A DNA stretch of 12,746 bases from Chloromonas sp. AAM2 (Eukaryota; Chlorophyta; Chlorophyceae; Chlamydomonadales; Chlamydomonadaceae). Numbering within the stretch: position 1 is the first letter of the stretch; each line of letters starts with the position of its first letter. The position numbers were made by a program, and so were the translations under genes. Under the pieces are notes generated by a model. That model was not told where the DNA came from, ran no database searches, and saw only the letters and a program-made list of their open reading frames with translations. Below, piece after piece: positions 9,901-12,746 of the stretch. The DNA is taken from positions 22,997-35,742 of the forward strand of contig QAXH01005681.1 of the NCBI GenBank assembly GCA_004335635.1, in the 5' to 3' direction.

Positions 9901-11285
9901 ACAGGTGGACCTTGCCAGCTACAAGAACGCCACATCAAGGTGTGAGTTGGATTGGACAGGGCAGTACCTGGAAGCAACCTGCTTGCTATGGCAGTTTGAA
10001 CAACTCGTCAAAGAGGCCAGGTTGAGTGGTTGCTGAATCCTAGTCAAGATGAGGACCATAAAGGAACAGCCTCGCACGTGTTGTTTGCAGTTACCAGCAC
10101 GTGTTCGATGAGCTCGAGTCCGTGTTGTACTGCTTGCAGTTACCAGCACGTGTTTGATGAGCTCGAGTTCGTGTTGCACTGCTTGCAGTCACCAGCACGT
10201 GTTCGATGAGCTCGAGTCCGTGTTGTACTGCTTGCAGTTACCAGCACGTGTTTGATGAGCTCAAGTTCCTGTCGTACACTGTTTGCAGTTACCAGCACGT
10301 GTTTGATGAGCTCGAGTTCCTGTCGTACTGCAAGTACAACGCGAGGCCGCACTGGGGAAAGAACAGCAACAGAGTGCTCACTCAGACGCGCTGCCCGGTA
10401 AGCGTGACGAAAATTGATCAAACCCCGACTGGCAATTGAACTGACGAACACTTCTTCGACGCGTCTTTCCTGCTTTCGCTATTCAAGAGATTGCCGCGTT
10501 TTCTTGCCTATGGTAATTCAGAGTGATGCCCATCCCGTTCCATGTCCTGTGACGGCTGCCCTGAAATACATACATATATAATAAGCATCAACAGATACAA
10601 GATTAGGTCGTATGTAATTATGTGTCGAACTCGTGTGTGGCTGGCTCCTGACGGGCCCAGCGCCTGAGCGCCTGGTCTCTTCTTTCATTACCGCTTTTTG
10701 TCACGTGCCTCGTGGTCGTTCTTCCATGCTCGTCCTTCCCGTAGTTTACGCCCCATGATCTGATCGTTCGCCCAGCCCCGCATCCCTGCCCTTCACTTGC
10801 AGACCAGGGACAAGTACCCTTTGCTGGAAGCCACCATCAACCGCACAAGGCAGTTTGACCCGGATGGCATCTTCGTCTCTCCTCTGCTGAGTCTGATGCT
10901 CAACAGGCAATCGCCACCCAAGTACGTATAACTCTTTGGCAGAGGTTGTCTGGCAGCCTTGATGGCTGATGTGTACGTGGTTTGAGTTGTTTCTTATGTA
11001 ACGGAAGATTATACCAAGCGGGTGCAGCTGATGCCTTCCTGGCAAAGATTGACTGGAAGCCTTTGTTACAAATGCATATCAGCTACGTGTCGCGCCTCTA
11101 CTGGGGCTGGCAGAAGAAACGTACTTGCGCACTTGTCACATTGGTTTTGCAGGACTCCTGGCTGTGCAATCCGCGCCGAGTGCTATTGTGACAAGGACAT
11201 CGACTGTGGGCCCAAGTATGCGTGCGTGCCGGCGGATACGTTCTCAGAGTTTAAGGTGCGCAAATGCTGGCCGACATCAAACTAA
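2753..11285 (+). CDS. GULLO: L-gulonolactone oxidase-like FAD-linked aldonolactone oxidoreductase, 17 exons
   Basis: The family oxidises aldonolactones such as L-gulono- or L-galactono-1,4-lactone, the last step of ascorbate synthesis. Plant-type GulLO proteins are usually secreted. Exons: 2753-2876, 2986-3097, 3244-3393, 3657-3804, 4115-4244, 4632-4792, 5343-5471, 6015-6074, 7079-7138, 7591-7676, 8199-8284, 8702-8778, 9128-9213, 9750-9851, 10289-10397, 10803-10921, 11153-11285. All introns are GT-AG, every phase joins, and the sum is 624 codons including TAA. Landmarks: GTLVQPSSQDEVIQAL starts the PP-loop domain; H140 lies in the FAD region; LTVAGM then GAHGSS (222-227); VPVWVPGN in exon 8; MRFG in exon 13; HWGK at 525-528 in the ALO domain; FDPDGIFVSPLL in exon 16; and a six-Cys tail (584, 590, 592, 598, 604, 618) ending at TAA. 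Length suits plant GulLO (about 570-600 residues) with a longer N-terminus. Substrate and ascorbate role are inferred. Exons 3-17 are strong; exons 1-2 are tentative. Confidence 0.85.
3244..4792 (+). CDS. GULLO: Exons 3-6: FAD-binding PP-loop domain
   Basis: These four exons encode residues 79-275. Exon 3 has a conserved-type cysteine (ALHRQC) before GTLVQPSSQDEVIQAL, the usual entry to the domain. Exon 4 gives SVRASRQLYHASSDILCP, which lines up with the plant GulLO block V-A-T-R-F/Y-S-H-S-x-P-K-L-V-C, so H140 takes the FAD-region histidine position but with Y before and A after it. Exon 5 encodes VVVVGPTILLDTLLQWL and then LTVAGMLLTG. Exon 6 begins AHGSS and runs to GSNGLFGIITEMTIK. Introns are 263 nt (3394-3656), 310 nt (3805-4114, with a TC microsatellite) and 387 nt (4245-4631, with two dispersed repeats). 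Confidence 0.88.
3891..3979. repeat. CT/TC dinucleotide microsatellite
   Basis: About 89 bp of almost uninterrupted CT repeats, broken by two CTGTCTGT variants, lie in intron 4. In this orientation the tract is a long pyrimidine run about 135 bases upstream of the exon 5 acceptor. Just upstream, GGAGTGGATAG occurs twice about 23 bases apart (near 3815 and 3840), directly after the exon 4 donor. Confidence 0.97.
4326..4418 (+). repeat. Dispersed repeat family A, copy 1
   Basis: This copy, in intron 5, has the core GGTATCCAGCCTCGTCTC, then TTGCATGGCTTGC, a CACGCTCGGTGCATGTGG-like middle and an AT-rich end, CCCCTGATGTAATCGATGTA. The core matches copies at 9296 and 12268 with at most one mismatch over about 31 bases. 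The family is short, non-coding and in the same orientation at all five places in the window. Confidence 0.75.
4446..4496 (+). repeat. Dispersed repeat family A, copy 2 (partial)
   Basis: A shorter copy directly follows copy 1 in intron 5. It keeps CTCGTGCATGGCTTGCTAGC and a CATTCACGCTCCGTACATGT stretch but lacks the left core and the AT-rich end. Confidence 0.65.
4979..5050 (+). repeat. Dispersed repeat family A, copy 3 (diverged)
   Basis: In intron 6 the sequence GGCCAGGACACTAGTCAGCC is followed by CTGTCTCCTGCGTGGCTTGC and CTCGGTGCATGTGGAGCCC. It aligns along the family but has more substitutions than copies 1, 4 and 5. Confidence 0.6.
5099..5128. repeat. Short interstitial telomere-like tract (CCTAAC)n
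   Basis: About five CCTAAC/CCTAAG hexamers (TTAGGG type on the other strand) lie in intron 6, directly before the 22-bp minisatellite. They are inside a gene with coding exons on both sides, so this is not a chromosome end. Confidence 0.85.
5137..5324. repeat. 22-bp minisatellite, about 8.5 units
   Basis: Eight full units and a partial ninth follow the pattern CCTGCTCTAACC plus CTGTTCAGAC, with only a few substitutions (units 2, 5 and 6). Each unit contains CTAACCC, the same word as the telomere-like tract beside it. The array ends 18 bases before exon 7, so it supplies the 3' end of intron 6. CTCTAAC also resembles a branch-site consensus. Confidence 0.96.
5343..8778 (+). CDS. GULLO: Exons 7-12: middle of the ALO substrate domain
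   Basis: Exon 7 ends ALIQWLPDVFQ and exon 8 continues AIVMTRQKVPVWVPGN, matching plant I-T-W-Y-P then V-V-Y-R-x-D-x-R-V-P-V-x-x-x-G. Exons 8 and 9 are each exactly 60 nt. Exon 10 ends LAEIVLIPYHR in phase 2. Exon 11 (8199-8284) was found by requiring entry in phase 2 and exit in phase 1; its FVIPAVGRAAVMASSNC resembles the plant Y-P-V-I-G-Y-Q-N-R-L-M-A-S-G-T-C block. Exon 12 gives NFGCLWRNIAVNLLEIDLDI. Introns here are 417 to 1004 nt and hold most of the repeats. Confidence 0.8.
5738..5834 (-). repeat. Dispersed repeat family B copy in intron 7
   Basis: This stretch matches 8049-8145 over about 97 bp with roughly 85-88% identity by eye: both contain CCAGGGAAGCCGTCAGAGG, GGCACCGCCCTGGCC and CCCTGAGCAA, then an A-rich segment. 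On the other strand it begins GCTCAGGGTTGGCCAGGGCG and ends GACGGCTTCCCTGGTGTAA. The head resembles the GCTCAG-TTGG D-arm/A-box region of tRNAs, so a SINE origin is possible. The rest of intron 7 (5472-6014) shows nothing recognisable. Confidence 0.72.
6836..6969. repeat. 32-bp minisatellite, four units plus remnant
   Basis: Units start at 6836, 6868, 6900 and 6932 and read CATGAAGCCACGTGTGTCAA then GAAACGACTGAA, with the first unit most diverged. Each holds a CACGTG palindrome. The array lies in intron 8 (6075-7078). Single related segments occur at 6079-6098, just after the exon 8 donor, and near 6588. Apart from these and a family-like CCCCTGATGTAAT at 6793, the 1004-nt intron shows nothing else. 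Confidence 0.95.
7139..7590 (+). other. Intron 9 of the GulLO-like gene
   Basis: This 452-nt intron has no RNA gene or coding pattern I can recognise. It contains one CCCCTGATGCAATC segment (about 7253) resembling the AT-rich end of family A, and CACGTG words at 7326, 7547 and 7581, the last one next to the acceptor. Confidence 0.6.
7959..8221 (+). repeat. About 40-bp tandem duplication across the exon 11 acceptor, split by the insertion
   Basis: Copy b (8155-8194) and copy c (8195 onward) are offset by 40 bases and both read GCAGGRATGAGAAGACACGTG. Copy c is the acceptor used in the model (AG at 8197-8198). An earlier copy a (7959-7997) shares a 22-base identical block beginning CACGTGGGTCGC with copy b and also starts with GCAG. 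The mobile element lies between a and b. Using the copy b acceptor would add 40 nt and reach a TGA at once. Confidence 0.8.
7998..8150 (-). mobile_element. 153-bp non-autonomous insertion (family B), 5-bp target duplication ATGTG
   Basis: The element is bounded by ATGTG at 7993-7997 and 8151-8155. Removing it and one ATGTG rejoins a sequence equal to the uninterrupted neighbouring duplicate at 8170-8205 (TGTGTGTCAYGTGCAGG). It contains a 14-bp perfect inverted repeat, TGACGGCTTCCCTG at 8003-8016 and its complement at 8057-8070, that extends to about 22 bp with one mismatch. The right part matches 5738-5834, and one end carries a short CAAT-type tail. On the minus strand the body begins TTGTTGCTCAGGGTAGGCC. 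It encodes nothing. It could be a MITE or a short SINE; the internal hairpin favours the first and the tail plus tRNA-like head the second. Confidence 0.62.
8285..8701 (+). other. Intron 11 of the GulLO-like gene
   Basis: This 417-nt intron contains a degenerate ATGATGTTC repeat at about 8518-8556 and one CACGTG at 8576. Open frames through it show no family pattern. No RNA gene is seen. Confidence 0.55.
8779..8859 (+). repeat. Duplicated 5' splice site after exon 12
   Basis: GTAAGTGACGCTACGGCT at 8779 and GTAAGCGACGCTACGGCT at 8842 differ by one base. Both are good donors. Using the second extends exon 12 by 63 nt, exactly 21 codons, without a stop. The extra residues are acidic and small (VSDATASPALADSDSDNAQ, then DL). 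The rest of intron 12 (to 9127) shows nothing else. Confidence 0.85.
9128..11285 (+). CDS. GULLO: Exons 13-17: C-terminal ALO domain and cysteine-rich tail
   Basis: Exon 13 encodes DWMEDVRTIVRR through IGFAMRFG. Exon 14 encodes NPLDMAYGRNTVYVDLVSN. Exon 15 carries YQHVFDELEFLSYC and ARPHWGKN, the HWxK block that shapes the active site in this family. Exon 16 has FDPDGIFVSPLLSLML (D-P-x-G-x-F-S in relatives). Exon 17 encodes the tail with spacing C-x5-C-x-C-x5-C-x5-C-x13-C, the same order of six cysteines as in plant GulLO proteins. The stop is TAA at 11283-11285. A GTGCGC word at 11257 could be a cryptic donor, but the uninterrupted reading gives the expected tail. Confidence 0.88.
9296..9399 (+). 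repeat. Dispersed repeat family A, copy 4
   Basis: This is the most complete copy, in intron 13. It starts GCTCAGGGTAAGTCAGGACG, a head shared with family B on the minus strand, runs through GGTATCCAGCCTCGTCTC, and ends CCCCTTGTTGTATGTGCATG. The shared head suggests families A and B are branches of one element. Confidence 0.75.
9503..9601. repeat. Family B end fragments in inverted arrangement
   Basis: CCAGGGAAGCCGTCAGAGG at 9512-9530 matches family B. ACGGCTTCCCTG at 9590-9601 is the reverse complement of its first 12 bases. The two arms face the opposite way to those at 8003-8070. A short AT dinucleotide run (about 9490-9503) precedes them. All lie in intron 13 (9214-9749). Confidence 0.6.
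9905..9945 (+). repeat. Decayed copy of the end of exon 14 with its donor
   Basis: After an acceptor-like AACAG, 9905-9939 reads GTGGACCTTGCCAGCTACAA and ends AACGCCACATCAAG, followed by GTGTGA. Exon 14 ends GTTGACCTGGTCAGCAATAA ... GACGCCGCATCAAG followed by GTATTT. Relative to the exon the copy lacks 15 bases, and translated it keeps VDLASYKNATS against VDLVSNK...DAAS. It does not fit in phase as an added exon after exon 14. Confidence 0.6.
10085..10331 (+). repeat. Five tandem copies of the exon 15 acceptor and exon start (49/51 bp)
   Basis: TTACCAGCACGTGTTYGATG, preceded by TTTGCAG or CTTGCAG, starts at 10091, 10140, 10189 (TCACC variant), 10238 and 10289. Spacings are 49, 49, 49 and 51. 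Each unit holds an AG acceptor and about 40 nt of exon 15. The last copy continues into the HWGK-coding sequence and is the acceptor used in the model. Because 51 is divisible by three, the fourth acceptor also stays open and adds 17 residues (YQHVFDELKFLSYTVCS). The first three run into stops. Copies 1 and 3 are almost identical, so part of the array grew as a 98-bp dimer. Confidence 0.93.
10398..10802 (+). other. Intron 15 of the GulLO-like gene
   Basis: This 405-nt intron contains a TGTGACGGCTGCCCTGA segment near 10548 followed by AT-rich sequence, a diverged end of family B, and one CACGTG at 10702. Nothing else is recognisable. Confidence 0.55.
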
Positions 11286-11830
11286 GTATCAACTAGTATT
11301 GTTAGTAACCCACTCAGGACTTACAACTTTGTATGCATCCCTCTTGGATTGCAAGCCATCTCGTCACGTGCCCTCATGGTCCACGTGCTTTGCCCCCTTG
11401 TCTTCCCAGTACATATGAGGCAACGCACTTCCACACAACAGGTATCAAATGCTGCTCTACTGCTCTGCTGGAACCTTTCTTCCCACGTGGTCTGAGGTCG
11501 CTGCAGACCAGCGATTATGGATTTGGGCATGCCGAGTTCATGCCGAAGGCCAAATTGCCAATTTGCTGCCGATGCTGTGTCCTGAGTGCACACCGTGCGT
11601 GTGCCTGTCCCCACACTCAGGTGTGCAAGTCCCAGGTATTGAGCCTCAAGCATGACCTCAGGGCTAGAGCCAAGGAAGGACTGACAGCCAACTGGATGGG
11701 ATAGAGAGAATGGGTGTCACGCGACTCGGTTCTAATCAGGCATATCTACTCAATAGACGTACTCCACTTGCCCTATTATGCTAATCAACAATGAAATGAC
11801 GTAATGCGGGCGTAACCAGGAACACCTCGC

Positions 11831-11855
11831 TGTAACCATCCAGATCTAGATGTAA
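11831..11855 (+). terminator. Possible TGTAA polyadenylation signals of the GulLO-like gene
   Basis: Two TGTAA pentamers lie 16 nt apart, about 550 nt after the stop. TGTAA is the usual poly(A) signal in chlorophyte algae. The call depends on the guess about the organism, and a pentamer is common by chance. Confidence 0.22.
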
Positions 11856-12267
11856 GTAGAGACTGAGACCGATGTGAACAGAAGCCAGCAGGCACGAAGC
11901 TGCAGTCCGGTTTGTTCTTCAAGACGGTTGACCTTTTTTGTTATTTGTTTTGAGATTTCAATTTTTTGGCTTGCATCGTGAATGGGCTACGCTCAGTTTG
12001 ATAGTTGATACCGTGACTGTCACAGGCTTATCTTTCCAACCCCACCAACTCGCCTTCCTGTCTTGATCATGCCTTGGTGCCACCAGTGGGCTCCACAGTC
12101 TTCATTCTACACTACCACTGTCCGTTTCCCCGAGGTTTAGCAGGCTTACATTTCGACAGCAGTCTTTTGATTGTTTGAAAGGTCATTATGAGGAGGCCAT
12201 GTCAACGCTCTGCAACAACAAGCACATGCCGACAGCAACAGCAACCGACGGCCTCGCATGTTTTGTT

Positions 12268-12355
12268 GGTCAGGACGGTATCCAGTCTCGTCTCTTGCAT
12301 GGCTTGCAAGCATTCACGCTCGGTGCATGACCCCTGCTGTGATTTACATGTATCG
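12268..12355 (+). repeat. Dispersed repeat family A, copy 5
   Basis: GGTCAGGACGGTATCCAG, then TCTCGTCTCTTGCATGGC and ACGCTCGGTGCATG, match copies 1 and 4 with few differences. It is the only family A copy outside a gene in this window. A TAACTAACTAGC run follows. Confidence 0.72.
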
Positions 12356-12746
12356 AAAGCCATCTGTATCTAACTAACTAGCTATCTATCAATGTATATA
12401 CCTTGCTGGTGCCCTCAGCCACCCAGCTTGGTAGTTTGCGCGACATGGAATTGCAGTGTGAGTATGCATGCAAAAATCTCACAGCGGAGTTACGTGCTTG
12501 CGTTTGAAGCAATGAAAAGAAGGGCAAACAGAAGCATTTGAGCATTGAACAAGCAAAAGCGAGCAAACAGTGTCCAATCAGCTCTGCAGCCACCGTGACC
12601 AACCACTTACGAGCGCCTTTCCTGGTAGTCTAAAGCACCAGACGTTCAAAAGGCATTATATTCATGAATCAGGGGGGGAGCACTCGGGTTAGCCGCAGAC
12701 CCTATCCGGGAGTGACCCCATTTCTTCACGGGGTTGGCTTAGTTAC

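Larger units (their letters stand above)
11286..12746 (+). other. 3' UTR and downstream intergenic DNA
   Basis: This 1.46-kb stretch has no gene I can support. Open frames of up to 123 codons at 11321-11704 on both strands lack a family pattern. TGTAA words at 11831-11835 and 11851-11855, about 550 nt past the stop, would be plausible poly(A) signals if this is a green alga. A family A repeat lies at 12268-12355. A plus-strand frame open from the ATG at 12664 to the right edge (MNQGGSTRVSRR, then PYPGVTPFLHGVG) could be the start of something outside the window, but I cannot place it. Confidence 0.4.

Noticed and set aside
9905..9939. An extra constitutive microexon between exons 14 and 15
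   Set aside because: Its 35 nt would shift the frame and break the YQHVFDEL and HWGK reading. Exon 14 joins exon 15 directly in phase.
10140..10451. Minus-strand frame with a repeated ELELIKHVLVTA motif (also 9919-10179)
   Set aside because: It is the antisense of the five-copy exon 15 acceptor array, and the plus strand has a clear conserved reading.
11321..11704. Overlapping open frames of 110 and 123 codons downstream of the GulLO stop
   Set aside because: Neither shows a conserved motif. The frames overlap on opposite strands as expected by chance in moderately GC-rich DNA.

Overview
The window is nuclear DNA of a eukaryote. It holds two intron-rich genes that start head to head and diverge, in a background of minisatellites, microsatellites and short dispersed repeats. 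Nearly every acceptor ends in CAG (usually GCAG), and GTGCG donors recur. That splice-site style, a plant-type L-gulonolactone oxidase-like (GulLO) protein and TGTAA words downstream of its stop lean toward a green alga of moderate GC. The species cannot be named. A short TTAGGG-type telomere-like tract is also present and does not decide the lineage.

Minus strand, 1893 down to 176 and probably off the left edge: a gene for a replication protein A 32-kDa (RPA2)-like subunit. Exons 1-3 encode the single OB-fold. A fourth, less certain exon would be the disordered linker. The C-terminal winged helix is not in the window. From 1894 to 2752 is the presumed divergent promoter region.

Plus strand, 2753 to 11285: a 17-exon gene for an FAD-linked L-gulonolactone/aldonolactone oxidase-like protein. 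I assembled it by hand. All 16 introns are GT-AG, all phases join, and the result is 623 residues. It has the PP-loop FAD domain, the ALO substrate domain with an HWGK motif, and the six-cysteine C-terminal tail typical of plant GulLO. Exons 1-2 are the weakest part. From 11286 to the right edge I see 3' UTR and intergenic DNA, one dispersed repeat and no convincing gene.

The most unusual feature is how often local duplications in the GulLO gene straddle exon-intron borders. The acceptor of exon 15 exists in five tandem copies, and the acceptor of exon 11 in up to three. The donor of exon 12 is duplicated 63 bases downstream, in frame. A decayed copy of the end of exon 14 with its donor lies in the next intron. 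Two of these (exons 12 and 15) would give in-frame protein variants; the others would introduce stops. A 153-bp element at 7998-8150 sits inside one duplicated array, and the neighbouring uninterrupted copy shows the empty site with a 5-bp target duplication. In the RPA2-like gene, a 57-nt intron made almost wholly of a TATGGG microsatellite is also an open in-frame Gly-Tyr repeat.
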